Shown: one piece after another, positions 20,333-32,769 of the stretch
How the letters are laid out: each line of letters begins with the position of its first letter
Position numbering within the stretch: the stretch's first letter is position 1
Source: Corynespora cassiicola
Taxonomy: Eukaryota; Ascomycota; Dothideomycetes; Pleosporales; Corynesporascaceae
NCBI GenBank assembly: GCA_022059125.1
Contig: JAEUWY010000005.1
Coordinates: 5,208,001 to 5,272,000, forward strand
Direction of reading: 5' to 3'
DNA: 64,000 nucleotides
Program-made: the position numbers and the translations under genes
Notes under the pieces: model-generated
Seen by the model: only the letters and a program-made list of their open reading frames with translations
What the model was told of the DNA's origin: nothing
The model's database searches: none

Positions 20333-23300
20333 ATTCTGATTATGAGGCTCTTTCCTTCGTTTGCGGGTTTGTAAGGCTCATCGAGCCCGTCTTAATCAAT
20401 GACTGCCCATTTCAAATCACAAGACATCTGGAACGTTCTAGTACGGGCCGATTAACAGCATGGTTGAGAGGTACTTTCGTTCATCAAGACAAGCGACCCA
20501 AAAAGGAGGAAAAGAGCTTCTGGTAAAGTTTTTGCAGTATTCAAGAATCTAGGTACCATTATTGATACATAGAGGCAATATTCCGCAATATTAGAAAGGC
20601 CTAAGTATCCCTTAACGTGTCAGGCTTACCAGTGACACACAAAATCCGACCTTATTGGTTTTCGGAGATTAGTCTCTACCAACTAAAGTGGTCAGTATTT
20701 GTAGATATTATCAGGAGTAATAAAGTGCAGACTCGACGTCGAAGACAATTTCATATATTTCTGCTATAATTGGCTTTTAAAACAGGTATTGGTTTCGTAG
20801 TAACTGGCTCACGTTTGGAGCAGATCCTTTGCGTGTCTATTTGCGCTTTTAGGCCCCACTGATTCATGTGTGATTATCCAATCTCTTGAATATTGTAGTA
20901 AGACCGAGAGATTGAGCATTTGCCTTGCTTGGTCCTGGTCTCGACCTCACCTACCAAAGCAGTATTCTTGCCGGGTCACTGCCTCAACAAGGCAAGTCCC
21001 TCTAAACAAGGTCAACCGCAGATACGACCCAATCCGGAAGAAACCTACGTTTACTAATCGACCGAACCCCCCCAAAAGCAGCAGTCTTCCATGACGGACC
21101 AAAGACGACACCTTCACTCGCACACCCACCCCACCAGGCAGAACCGGAAGACCCGCAGCACCCACACCGCTCCTAGAACCCGCCAAATTTCTTCTCTCCC
21201 ACGCAAAAGGCCTGGACTTGTCATCTCTCCGCGGCTTCCGGTTCGAACACCACGGACACAGTGTACCCACACGGGGCGGGCGATCCCGGACGCCACACTC
21301 GTGCAACACACCGCGAGACCCCTCCCCTCCCCCCCGCCGCCCCCTTTGACCGATCACAGCCGCCCTGGCGCCTTCTTGTCGCAGGGCCTGAACTCGGCAC
21401 CGATGATTCCCAAGCGCCCAGTCACGATCGGGGCTCCCGGAGGGCTACGCAGGTGTACGCCTAGATTGGCGGGACTGGCGTTCCGGCAGGTAGAAGGCCT
21501 GTCGCGGGTCTGACGACTATGGGTCTTGCTCGACGTTACAGTGTCAGTGTAGTGCAGGTTTGGTGTGGTTTTTGCGACTCGTGCCGGGTTCGTGGGTATT
21601 GGGCCGGGAAATGAGCGAGGGGGGGGGGGGGGGGGGGGTGGTTGTTACGGGTTTTTGTGGGGGTGATGTGCCTTTCCGTGATAAGGAACCGGGCTCGGGG
21701 TAGAGGGATGCTTGTAGGGGAATGCCATGTTGTTGGGATCGTGAAAGGGGGTTGGGCTATGTGGGAAGAGTGATGGAGTACATGGGGGTTCGGAAGGGGA
21801 TTTCTCGGTTTGGTGGCTATTAATCATTGCAGACGGCATGCTTGACGAATCTAGAACCCTATAATGTCACATCTGTTAAACAGCTGCGAGTAATCAACAG
21901 ACGCCACCTCTCTGCTTCATAGCCCCTATAGCCATATCTGACAGCAGACTTTTCTGGACTTGAATTTTGTCGTTAGCACCTGCCTGTTTATGTCCATCTT
22001 CTTCTCCTATGTGCCTTGACGATCTCGACTACATAAGACCCATAGCCCAGACCGCAGACTCTCCAGAGAATTGCCAATCATCGATTTCAAGCGTAGATTC
22101 TTTCTTTTAGGGGGATGCGCGGTACTTGGACTTGCCATTTGAGGTTAACATGATACTGAAAAATAGGGCAAATGAAGGTGCTAGGGCATCTATAAGTCTA
22201 GCGCATTATCGGCATGGAACAGACGAGTTAGGCCGAAGACTCTAGCCAAGCTACCAGAAGACCGGAGCCATACCAGCAGAGAAGACGAAAACAAGGCAGA
22301 GGTAGAGGCGCAAAGAGAGCGGGAAAATGCGGAAAATACGTAAGTCTTCCAACTCCAACCGAGCGAAGCACGGGTGGTTGAGAAGCCACCAAAGTCTATT
22401 TCCCACGACAGCACCAGAGTGGAGTGATATAAGCTCAAGGCAAGCATGCAGCAGCTACTCTACCCTTCTGGAAGCTGCCAGTTCAAGTGCAGTGTGGAGT
22501 ATCGACATGACCACCAAGAAAAACCGTGGTCTAAAGCAGAAAAGGATAGTATTGCGAGACAGTCCCACCTGCACACCATCTCCCACATCGCCTGGACTCT
22601 ACCCCACAACACCGCGTCCTACTCCACTCTGGCTCCTCCATGCACGATTGGCTACCTTGACCTTAGGCTACGGCTCGAATCCTACTCCTGTGTAATCCTC
22701 CATAATCCGCCCCCATCCGTCAAACGGGCCGTTCACACATCCAAGCTTTCGCCCAACACCGACCGTGCTACCCCGCAACCATGCTCGGCGATGGGAATCT
22801 CCCCGAAGGGTGTGGAACATCGGCGAATGGGCACTCAGGCTGTTCTCGGCCGAAACTTTTGCATGCAAGGCAGAGATACACAGAGTGTGGGTTGGGATTG
22901 ATTGGATTCGTCCTGTGTCGTCCCGGGGGGTGTAGCGCCGCCGCGCCAGCCTTGCATAGATTGCGAGTGCAGGACAACCGGGCCTGTTAGCGGTCGGACA
23001 TGGTCCAACTTCCCATCCAAATCCCGCTGCGTGTGTGATACGTGGAACATGGTGTAATGGAGAGCCTGCATGCACGATTGAGTTCAACGACAAATGCAAC
23101 AATAGGATCATGAGGTAGCAATGCCGTTTTGCTTTGCATGCTCGCTTCCGAGCAAAGAGGCGCTGCATGCACCAAGGCAATGTCCGGGAAGCGAGCTATG
23201 CCCACGTTGCGAGTGGGTCGTATGGAGCGTTGTTTTGCGTTCGCTTGTGCTGTGCGGCTGCGTCTCCGGAGGGTTGGTACCGCTAGACGACATTTGTTAT

Positions 23301-24333
23301 CTGAGGCCTTGTTCTGGCGTTTTGGTATGTATCTCCATCTTGAAATGCGTAATATCCTTCCCAGACATTGGTGCTTGCCCAGGTAGATAAGACGAACGGA
23401 TTCTCGTGGACATTTCCGGATTCTCCAGGAACCCGCAGCATGACGATCAGGGCCAGGCCGCAGGATCAGCCAAGCTTAACCTCCACAGTCCCACGTTGAC
23501 ATCCCACGCTTGCATCCTGCGCGGGAGGGCGGCAGGCATGTGGACATGTTTACGGAATGGCAATGGCATTTCGAGCTTGGTCTCCAGGTGATGGTGATCG
23601 AAGCTGCCTGATCTGTGCTAGCGAGCCGTGGGAGTGACGTCGCCACCAAGGACAAGGAGGCTCGAACGCTGCCACGGCCAACGTCACTGACCGTCCCGGT
23701 TTTCCATATTAATTTCATTTTCGACCAGCAGTTAGAGCCAGTTTCTCGTTGGTGTGAGCATCCGGGGCGAGAAGGCTGCAAGGTCCGTGGAATCACAAGT
23801 CTAGGCAAAATAGCCTCGTATTATCCCAGAACGGAGAGGATCTGGATGGCGGGGTTGAGCAATCGAGTAAGGGTGCGGTGCGGGCCTTGGCGCATCGCGC
23901 AGACGGGTATTTGGGCATCAACGACTGGACTCCGTCTCTTCCTCCGTCTCTGCTGCGTTGCGCGCTGAGTCGTGCTGAGCCGTCGGCTGTGGTCAGTGTT
24001 TGAGAGATCAACAAACAAACACGGTCAGGCGTTCGCGGTTGCGCACGAACAACAAAGGGCGGCCGCCCGCACGAGGAGCGGTCGGGAGGCTGAAAGATTG
24101 CTCACGACATCCCATCCCGGCCCTGCATGCATGAGCGATTCCGAACGAATGAGAGTCAGGGCAGGTGAAGTCCATTTTTGGAGGTAGATATTAATTTTCG
24201 CGATGAGCGATGCCTCTAATACCTCTATACTGGGGGGGAATCTGTTTGGGAAGACCGTTATAATGGAAAAAGGGCGCGCCCTGGTCCTGCAGAATCGCAA
24301 GCCCCTACAGGGCAGAATTGTGAGGGCTGTGGC
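19863..24333. other. gene-poor 4.5-kb region
   Basis: Apart from the doubtful frame at its left edge, I see no supported gene. The region is patchy: moderately AT-rich at 20520-20900, then GC-rich with a run of 20 G at 21619-21638. No transposase, reverse transcriptase or terminal repeat was recognised. Confidence 0.45.
21619..21638 (+). repeat. homopolymer run of 20 G
   Basis: Twenty consecutive G residues lie in non-coding DNA, flanked by AGCGA and T. It is the longest homopolymer I noticed in the window. The exact length may be uncertain because such runs are prone to sequencing error. Confidence 0.85.
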
Positions 24334-25236
24334 TCAGAGAATCGCGCATTTCGGACGATGTCGGCCGCGACCCTGGCGTCCGGGATGTGGTTTTCCTCGT
24401 GGTGGACGCGTCCTCCCCTGTGCAGCCCGGTACTCTCGCTGGTCCTTGTGAATGATCTGCCTGCAAAGGTCCACGAAAACTTCATCGACATTCGCTCTGC
24501 GCCTTGCGCTCGTTTCGTAGTACGGAACGTTCCCCCAGTCCTGGGATATCTTAAAGGCCCGTGGCCGGGGCACAGATCGATCCTCTTCCAGGTCCGACTT
24601 GTTTCCAACGAGAACCATGGGGACATTGTCGTCTTCTTTTATCCGCCGTATCTGCTCACGCAGCTCGGTGAGCTCGTAGAGTGACGACATGGACGTTATG
24701 CTGAAGACTAGCAGGAATCCCTGGCCCGTCTTCATGTAGAGTTCCCTGCACGTGGTTAGCATTGCGAAGGCATCATCGCGGGCGCGGTTCGGGAATACCT
24801 CATTGCCGCTGCGGGGTGGTCAGTCCTGGCTCTTTTCTTCTATGGTGTTTGGATTTTCAACTTACTGAACTGCTCAGTTCCGGCTGTATCTAGGATTTCG
24901 AGAATCACATGGCGACCCTGGGCAGAGTGCATCAGCCGGCGCATCCGCAATAAACAGTGGGGGCGGTGCTTACATCTACTTCGATGGCCTTGCGGTAGGA
25001 GTCTTCAATGGTAGGGTCATAGCTTTCTATCCAGACGTTCTGGACGAACTGTGCTTCGAGGGGTCAGATGGCTGGGCTGGATTGCAGACAGGAGGGAGCC
25101 ACATTACGTACCGGTCAGACAGCTCTTCCCCACACCGCCTGGCGACCATGCTTGTCAGCGGGATTCTAATAACTAGCGACCTGCAACCTAGCTTACCCGA
25201 GCCGAGGACCACAATGTGATACTCTCGCTGCGACAT
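24334..25236 (-). CDS. Rap1/Krev-1/Rsr1-type small GTPase
   Basis: CDS complement(join(24334..24745, 24799..24808, 24866..24917, 24974..25053, 25112..25138, 25197..25236)), 206 residues in six exons. The P-loop GSGGVGKS is at 12-19, the effector loop YDPTIEDSY at 34-42, DTAGTEQF at 59-66, NKSD in G4, ETSA in G5, and the C-terminal CAIL box is a likely geranylgeranylation signal. Thr at the Ras Gln61 position (GTEQ) is the Rap hallmark and separates it from Ras. Relatives (yeast Rsr1/Bud1, Neurospora Krev-1) direct bud-site or polarity choice at the plasma membrane. All five introns are 53-58 nt with GT/AG borders. Exon 5 is only 10 nt (24799-24808) and is needed to build FTAMREL. The basic tail before CAIL is rich in Arg, Pro and Gly. 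Confidence 0.93.
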
Positions 25237-26682
25237 GGTTCAAGTCGGGTTGTGGTGAGGAGCGGTAGAAGAGGCTCGCGGGCGGGATAATGCAGTTGTG
25301 GTCTTGCGCAGGTGCAGGTGCACGCCACGAGGTGGCCAAGCGGCCAAAAAATCGCCGTTCGCGTAGCGGAGCCAGAGCCAATTGCGCCCGCAAATTGAGA
25401 GGTCTCACGACAAGTGCAGGCGTGTTGGTAAGGGCGTCGTCTGGGCGCGCAACTACGGTTCAACGACGAGTGGTGCGCGTTCGCGCTGCGTCATCCGCCA
25501 ACCACGACTGCGGCGCTGGTGAGCCGTATGTACTTTGAATCATTGGGCAGACGGGGCCCAATCAGGGAGATAAGGGTTCAGGGATTGAGGCTGGAGGATC
25601 CATTGCGGCAAATTGAGCGTAGTACGTGAATTCTCGACTCACCTCCCAGATGCGGCTGCGTTGGTGGCTCGAGGTGTGTGGGCTGTGCCGGAGCTGCTTC
25701 TTTTTTTTTTTTTCCTTTCTCTCTCGCAGCGGGTTATCGATTAGACATGGCCAGCACGGAGGAGGAGCTGGTCTAGGACGCAACCTCGATGGGGACTCGA
25801 GCGGCCGGGACGTTAGTAAAATGGCAGATGTTTTTCTTGAGCAAAGTTTAGAGGGCGAGCTGCATGATTAATAGTGCTCGGCCCTGCGCAGCGACCCTGA
25901 CCTGACATAAGGGCTGGGCGATAGGCGAAAACATTACTGGCAAGGCTCAGCGGAATGGATGCGAAGCGACATGCTTGCCTCGTGCAGCGATGTGCTGGAC
26001 GACTATTCCTCTCCATTGCCCGGTGTAACGCAAGCCGTGATCCGCGCACGCGCAATCGCTGCACTGCAGTCCGTTTTGCTCGCGCTCTGCGCCTGAGGGC
26101 GGGCCGGAAATTTGCACAATGGACCGGTTTAGGCAGGGTGCGGAAGGGTTGACATACATCATCGACGTGGGCATTAATCTGAGAGCTGCACAAGCCACTG
26201 TGCGCGACGACAAAGGAGCAAGGCGCTACCAGCTACATGGACGGGGGTACCGGCAACCCAGCTCACTGGATCTGCTAGTGAGCCCGAGAGAGGCAGCGAT
26301 GCCCCATAGAGACGACGCGAAGCCTCATTGCTGCTGTCAGTGCGAGGCCTGGCCGGTCCCAGGTGGTGACATGGGCCAGCCCGGCTCATGCGCCTCGTCA
26401 CTTTTGATGAAGGAGCACACGTCCAGGTTCGGCAGCATGCGAAGACTGCCAGAGGAAACGGCGTTTGCATTGAGCCAGATCCTTTGCTGAGCGTGAAACT
26501 ACCCTGGGCCAATGGAGCCGCTGCCGAGTGGCATCGACGGGCGGGACATGCGGCGGAGCGCAATCATCCATCGACACGGCTCCGGCCCGGCCACGGGGCG
26601 AGGGCAAGACACCAGCACGCCGCGGTGGGTAGCCAGAAGCGTGGCTGTGACGTGTTGAGGGCTGGGACAGAGACATGTCAGT

Positions 26683-26715
<33 letters not shown>

Positions 26716-27666
26716 ACAGTCAGCCTTGTCGGCAATTTGAGACCGAGCTGCAGCTGGCGGCGAGGCCGGCGCAGAAGCAACGTGGGACGGCAGCATGGGA
26801 AACTTGGAGGGTGCTAGGGTGGACGGTGGGTGATACAGACGGGCCCAGCGTTGATGCCGGCTCCCAGGGCTTCAGAAGTCCATGGCTTGCGGGAGAAGGT
26901 TTGAGAGGTGGGCGGGCAACGGCCACTGGATGGGGGTGATATCAACCTCGCAGATGGCGTCGCGGGCCTCAGACAAGGGGCCGTTGAGAGGGTAGGGTCC
27001 CAGGCGACCGTTGCGGATTGATGGACGAAACCTGGAGAAGCCAATGCGGCAAGCCAATGCGAGAAGCCAATGCCCTCGAGTGGGCGCCCTCTGCGAAAAG
27101 CTCCGAGTGCGGGCAGAGGGTCGCGATGCTGTCATGCCTCGGGCGCTGGCGCGTCTGCCACGGAGCACGACGACGGACGAGCGACTTGTGTGGGCAGCTG
27201 GGACAGCAGCCCGGCGGAAGCCATCCGCTTCCCCATCGGACGGCGTGCTCGCTAGCGACGATGAATCAGTGGCACCCTCCTGGGCTCCGACAGATGGGAC
27301 TTTTGGCTGCCAGCCCGCCGCCCGCCGCCCGCCGCCAGCGGCATGGGCTGCGCGCTCACGAATCACGCGTCACGCGTGGAGCGCGGGTCGCTACGGTGCA
27401 GGCGAGGAAGGCGTCGTATGATCTTGTATGATGATAGACACGAACGTGGTCGGAAGCGGACCGTTGGCCTTCGGGAGACGGTGTGGTCGTCCCGACACCT
27501 GGCACGTGATCGGCCCGACCCACCCCCGGCCGGGCCTGCGCTGCCCACGCCTTGGCGCCGCCCTCACGTCGCAGCTGCGCGAGCGAGCGTGCTCAGGGCC
27601 TCCAGGACTGTCAGTCTCCACGCAAATCCGCACCCCGCCAGTCCTCCGCCGCCGCACGCCCGCACG
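25237..27666. other. intergenic region with microsatellites
   Basis: Divergent promoter region of the GTPase and EMC1 genes. It is GC-rich with a hexanucleotide microsatellite at 26683-26715 and a GCCCGCC-type run at about 27310-27333. Many open frames exist in this GC-rich stretch, but none carries a recognisable domain. Confidence 0.45.
26683..26715. repeat. (GTCGCC)n microsatellite
   Basis: About 5.5 perfect copies of the hexamer GTCGCC lie in non-coding DNA. Confidence 0.85.
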
Positions 27667-30574
27667 ATGCGTCTGAATGCTGCCCTGGCCCTTGCAGCAT
27701 GCCTCGCCCCGGCTGCCGCCATCTTCGAGGACGACGCATACCACATTGACTTCCACTATGCCCTGCTCGGCCTGCCCAGGCACGATGCCACCTTCTTCCA
27801 GAAGCCCTATGCCGCCTCCAAGGCCTCGCTGCTGTACGCTGCCTCCCACAACAACACAATCGGCGCCGTGAACCCTCGGGACGGCTCGTTGGTGTGGCGT
27901 CACGCCCTGCCCGCTGCCCCAGGAGCCCCCAGCCTGCTGCGTGCCGGCGACGACCAGGACACGGTTGTCAGTGCTGTCGGCGATCGCATCACCGCATGGA
28001 GCGCTTCGGACGGCAGGATTGTCTGGGAGACGAGGGTTGATGGTGCAACCGCAGAAGACTTGGAGATTCTGGAGCAGGAGGATGGCATTACGGGCAGTGA
28101 TGCCAAAGATGCCATTGTGCTGCTGGCCGGCGCCAGCCAGGGTGTCAAGAGGCTCGATGGCAAGACCGGCATGGCAAAGTGGACTTTTGAGGATTTGAGG
28201 TACGTCACACACGTCTGCGTAGCTGGAGGGGCCATGGCTTACTGGTGCATACAGCGGAGACGAACCCTTCCAGGTTTCTACGTCGCCCACCACCATCTAC
28301 TACATCTCGCTGCACACACCCATGCTTGGCGGATCCAAGCTCAGGGTCACGTCTCTCAGCCCCATTACCGGCAAGAAGATCGACCAATATACCCTCAACT
28401 CGGACAGCGAGATCCAGTCCCGCGAAGACATCCTATTCGCGGGCGCCAACACGGCCGCGCCGTTGCTTGCATGGACAGATAAGGCGAACAAGGTGCTCAA
28501 AGTCAATATTATTGGAACAAAGGGCATAGCCACCTTCCACACCCCATCCAATGATGCCGTGGAGAAGATTGTACTTCATGCCCCCAACCGCGTCAACTCC
28601 CTTGTCCATTTCCTGGTCGAGTATCAGACTGCGGTTGGACATTCCGCCGAAGTCTATCATGTTGACCTCAAGAAGAGCACGGTCTCCAAGGCATACAGCC
28701 TCCCAGAGTTGACTGGCAAGGGTACCTTTGCGACGAGCACCTCGGACGCCAACGTGTACTTCACAAGGGTCACTGCCGAGGAAGTCCTTGTTGTGTCATC
28801 TGCATCGCACGGTGTGCTCGGACGGTGGAATGTCAAGGGTTCGCCGGCTTTGGCTGGTGCTGCTCCCATTCAGGCAGTTTCCGAGGTGGTCGTCAAATCT
28901 GGCTCGGCCTCTGCAGTTCGCGCCGCTGTCTTGTTTTCCAATGGACAGTGGGCCCTGGTCCGAAACAGCGAGATTGCCTGGGCACGTCCCGAGTTCCTGG
29001 CCCGCACCGTCTCCGCGGTGTGGGCCGAGCTTCCCGAGGAGGAAGCACTCGCTCATGAGCTTGAAGTTGAAGGCCACCAGAATGTTGTTGCTGCCTACAT
29101 CCACCGGGTCAAGAGGCATATTCGCGATTTGGAGCACTTTCCAACCTGGCTGCAAAACATTCCCAACCGTGTTCTCGGCAATGTGGTAGGAAAGTCAGAC
29201 GATGCTACCATTGACGAGATTCAACACGATACTTTTGGATTCCACAAGCTGGTTGTTGTGGCGACTGAGACCGGACAACTTGCCGCCCTTGATGTTGGGT
29301 CAAAGGGTAAGGTAGTATGGAGCATCGATCTGAGCCAGGTCGCTCCAGAGGCCACCTTCCAGGGCCTGTCTCTGCGTTCGTTCCGTGGGTACGTCGAAGT
29401 CAAAGGTGCAGCCTTGTCCGGCCCCTTGTTTGTGAACACCACCACCGGAGGTCTTATCTCATCCGAACATGTCAAAACACACGCTCCTGTCGTATCGGGT
29501 GCTAAGATCATCACGTTTGACTTGGTTGACGGCCAGCTTAAGGGGTTCTTGGAGGGCCAGTCTACTCCAGAGCCTCTCTGGACTTTCGTCCCTCCCAATG
29601 GAGAAGGCATCGTTAGCTACACTGCGCGACCTTTGAAGGACCCCGTAGCTTCCATCGGAAAAGTACTCGGAGACCGACGTGTACTGTACAAGTACCTGAA
29701 TCCTAATCTTGTCTTGGTAACTGCAGTCCTCGAGTCCTCGCGAACAGCTTCCATCTACTTATTGGACTCTGCCTCTGGGGTTTTACTCCACTCAACAACG
29801 CACAGCAACGTCGATGTTTCACGCCCCATACCCTCCACCATCTCAGAGAATTGGTTCAGCTACTCTTTCACGCTGGCGGCTACGTCTAGTCTATCACGAG
29901 GCTATCAACTCGTAGTGGCCGATCTTTACGAGTCTCCCCTCCCTGATGACAGGGGTCCCTTGGGAGCATCAACCAACGCCTCTACCGTTCTCCCCTCAAA
30001 GGTCAACGGTGACGCTGCCAAGCCCTACGTTCTATCACAGAGTTATCATATTCCAGAAGAGATTTCCCACATGACAGTCACACAGACACGCCAAGGAATA
30101 ACCAGCCGGGAGCTCGTCGTCACGCTACCCGCCTCGAACTCTATTGTGGGCATACCCCGCCAGGTCATTGATCCTCGTCGTCCTATTGGGCGTGACCCCA
30201 ACAAGGATGAGCAGGCAGAAGGGCTGACCAAATATGCACCGATGGTCATCTTCGATCCCAAGTGGCATCTTAACCACAAGTACGAGGTTGTGGGGGTCAA
30301 GGAAGTCATAACTAGCCAGAGCGGGCTCGAGAGCACGAGCCTGGTCTTTGCATATGGCTTGGATATCTTCGGGACGCGGGTGGCTCCAAGTTTCGCATTC
30401 GATGTCTTGGGCAAGGGCTTCAACAAGGTGCAGATGCTGTTGACCGTTGTCGCCTTGTTTGTTGGTGTATTATTCGTTGCTCCCTTGGTAAGAGTGCTGC
30501 CAATACTTCAAAGCCTTGCTAACAACTTTCAGGTTAAGAGAAAGCAGATCAATTCCCTCTGGACGATACCATAG
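27667..30574 (+). CDS. EMC1: ER membrane protein complex subunit 1
   Basis: CDS join(27667..28199, 28255..30487, 30533..30574), 935 residues. EMC1 is the large lumenal beta-propeller subunit of the EMC, which inserts membrane proteins at the ER. The signal peptide (1-19, ending in AAA) precedes IFEDDAYHIDFHYALLG, a typical EMC1 start. PQQ-like blade sequences follow (NPRDGSLVWRH, WSASDGRIVWETR, KTGMAKWTFED). The conserved C-terminal domain ends with FDVLGKGFNKVQ, one transmembrane helix (MLLTVVALFVGVLFVAPLV) and a KRKQINSLW tail. Intron 1 is 55 nt. Intron 2 is 45 nt, a multiple of three without a stop. Splicing intron 2 joins APL to VKRKQIN, the family ending. Confidence 0.95.
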
Positions 30575-31381
30575 ATGGCTGGGCGTTGGAATGTACGTTT
30601 CGCATAGAATTGAATACGAAAAATGAGGCGAACTTCAAATACGACCAGGATCTTTTCTCTAGCGTGTCAAGAGCTAGCTAGGGCCAGGAGGTTTACGAGT
30701 CGGATTTGTTCGCGCTCAGGTTTCGCCCCATTTGTAGCGTCCGCGGAGGCCACCAGATCTACGGCACCCCCCGAAATCTCCCTCGAGCTTGGGGGGACCA
30801 CGTTGCACTTGAAGCTTAGCCTTGTCGGAATCATGTCGATTCTTGTTGGGAAAGACCCTTCAAGTCAGTCTCTTTGCGGGTCCGCGTTGCTTCACGCAAC
30901 CTTGTGTGTTCTTAATCAGCCTCACTAACCAGGCGATGACGATTGTGACTACGGAGATGATGTAATGCAATTAAACCTATAATTTCGCATGGAGGCCTGA
31001 CCGATTTGTTCTCTGGCGACCAAGCGCACCAAGGTTGTGGTTTGAGAGTTGTGCAGTGACGAGATGCAGTAAAGCCGTGCTTATGTCCGGTCTGTCTCTG
31101 TATCACATCGGAACTTCATCTGGTTCCGTGATGCTGATGCCAGCAGCCACGAAGAAAAACGAGCCAGAGTTAGCTAAACATGGAGATGAAGGACGGAGTT
31201 TTCTCTCGCCCGATAGCAAAGGTAGGGGACGGGAGTACTTAATGACAACGACGATGTAATGGAGTGGAGCAGAATCATCGACATCATCATCCACACAAGG
31301 AATCACTGGAGCATTTTTGAGATTAAATCCCCAGTTCTTATCCATATTTTTCCCTCGAAGTGAATACAGAACAATTTCACA
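30575..31381. other. intergenic region, nothing recognised
   Basis: It runs from the 3' end of EMC1 to the leader of the SDR gene. Short frames on both strands show no domain. Confidence 0.4.
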
Positions 31382-32185
31382 ATGCGCTCCCCGGATCAGA
31401 CAAAGTACACGACCAAGCTGCTGGACTCTCGCGTCCTAATCATCGGCGGCTCCTCAGGCCTGGGCTACGGGCTTGCAGAAGCCTGTCTCGAGCACGGCGC
31501 CCACGTAACAATCTCGTCCTCGAATCCAACCCGCATCTCCTCGGCCGTCACCTCCCTCCAGACATCGTACCCCTCGGCCACCCCCCGCATCCGCGGCCTC
31601 ACGGCAGACCTCTCGGACCCAACCACCATCGAAGACGTCCTCACCTCCCTCTTCAATGACGCCGTCGCCCCCCTGCCCGGCCAAAAGCTCGACCACGTAC
31701 TCTTCACCGCCGGCGACGCCCTCAGCACCCTCCCCATTTCCTCCCTCAGCGCCCCCGCCATCCTCAAAGCCGGCCAAATCCGCTTCCTCGCCCCGCTCCT
31801 CACCGCAAAGCTCGTCGCCCGCTTCGTAGAGCCCTCGCACCGCTCCAGCTACACAATCACCACGGGCTCCATCTCGGAGCGGCCCATGGCGGATTGGAGC
31901 GTCGTCGCGGCGTATGCGGGGGGTCACCACTCGATGGTGAGGAACCTGGCGTTGGATCTGAGGCCCGTGCGCGTCAATGGGGTCAGTCCTGGGGTGGTGG
32001 ATACGGAGCTTTGGAGGGTGGAGGGGGAGGAGAGGGAGAGGTTTTTGGAGGGGTGTGCGGAGAAGATGGCGACGGGGAGGGTGGGGAGGGTGGAGGATGT
32101 GGTGGAGAGCTTTTTGGGGGTTTTGAGAGATTGGAATTGTGATGGGAGTGTGGTTAGGACGGATGGAGGGGCTTTGTTTATGTGA
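31382..32185 (+). CDS. short-chain dehydrogenase/reductase with atypical active site
   Basis: The protein has 267 residues in a single exon from the ATG at 31382. The cofactor motif is GGSSGLG (residues 22-28). SSSNP after the second strand suggests NADP(H) preference, which is inference. TADLSD is the usual adenine-contact segment, and VNGVSPGVVDTELW follows the active site as in normal SDRs. The catalytic Tyr-x3-Lys is not canonical: the candidate Tyr in AAYAGGHHSM has His where Lys is expected. Activity may be reduced or use another residue. Membership in the superfamily is secure; the substrate is unknown. The neighbouring Zn2Cys6 gene is convergent, so they do not share a promoter. Confidence 0.88.
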   Translation: MRSPDQTKYTTKLLDSRVLIIGGSSGLGYGLAEACLEHGAHVTISSSNPTRISSAVTSLQTSYPSATPRIRGLTADLSDPTTIEDVLTSLFNDAVAPLPGQKLDHVLFTAGDALSTLPISSLSAPAILKAGQIRFLAPLLTAKLVARFVEPSHRSSYTITTGSISERPMADWSVVAAYAGGHHSMVRNLALDLRPVRVNGVSPGVVDTELWRVEGEERERFLEGCAEKMATGRVGRVEDVVESFLGVLRDWNCDGSVVRTDGGALFM

Positions 32186-32769
32186 GAAGGGGGGTAGAAG
32201 GGGAGCTTGGTCTGGTCTTGAAGCTTGAATATATGATGATGACGATGATGATTTTGGACTCGAATTCGTTTGTGAAAAGTCTCCCACAGCATACATGCTG
32301 GCTATGTCAACCGTTACTATCATTCTCTATGGAGTATGGCTTGACGTACAAGCTGGCCAATACTAATCTGGAGATGAAAAAGAGCAATTCTGGCCAACGT
32401 ATGCCAATCAATGATGAGTAATGAGAGCATTAGATACGAAGACAATGCCATCCGCTAATTCTGATATTGATGGTCATGATTTGAATGGCCCCTCCTCTCA
32501 TGGGAAAACAACACGCTGTAGCTATAATGCATGTAGATAATAAATACACAAGAGTGAATCAAGCTCTCACAACACTGAAAAATATAGAGGACCTTGACTA
32601 GATTGGGGTTCTGACCCCTTTGGTTTCAATTATTAACTACATAGAAGTCGCCCCAGCAGCACAAAGACTCATGGATGGCTTGGTCCTACACGAAATTGGT
32701 TTCTTTTTTTCTGCATGAGAATATAGATTCGGTATCCGAGATGAAGGTGGTGATCAACCAAGACAAAAA
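32186..32769. other. 3'-to-3' intergenic region, nothing recognised
   Basis: The AT-rich region between the convergent SDR and transcription factor genes contains a short GATGATGAC-type run at 32233-32250 and no gene. Confidence 0.4.

Noticed and set aside
22660..22700. B-box-like GGCTCGAATCC
   Set aside because: One mismatch to the Pol III B-box and no A-box or stems around it.
26687..26780. Repeat-encoded open frame across the GTCGCC microsatellite
   Set aside because: The coding look comes from the hexamer repeat itself, open in several frames.
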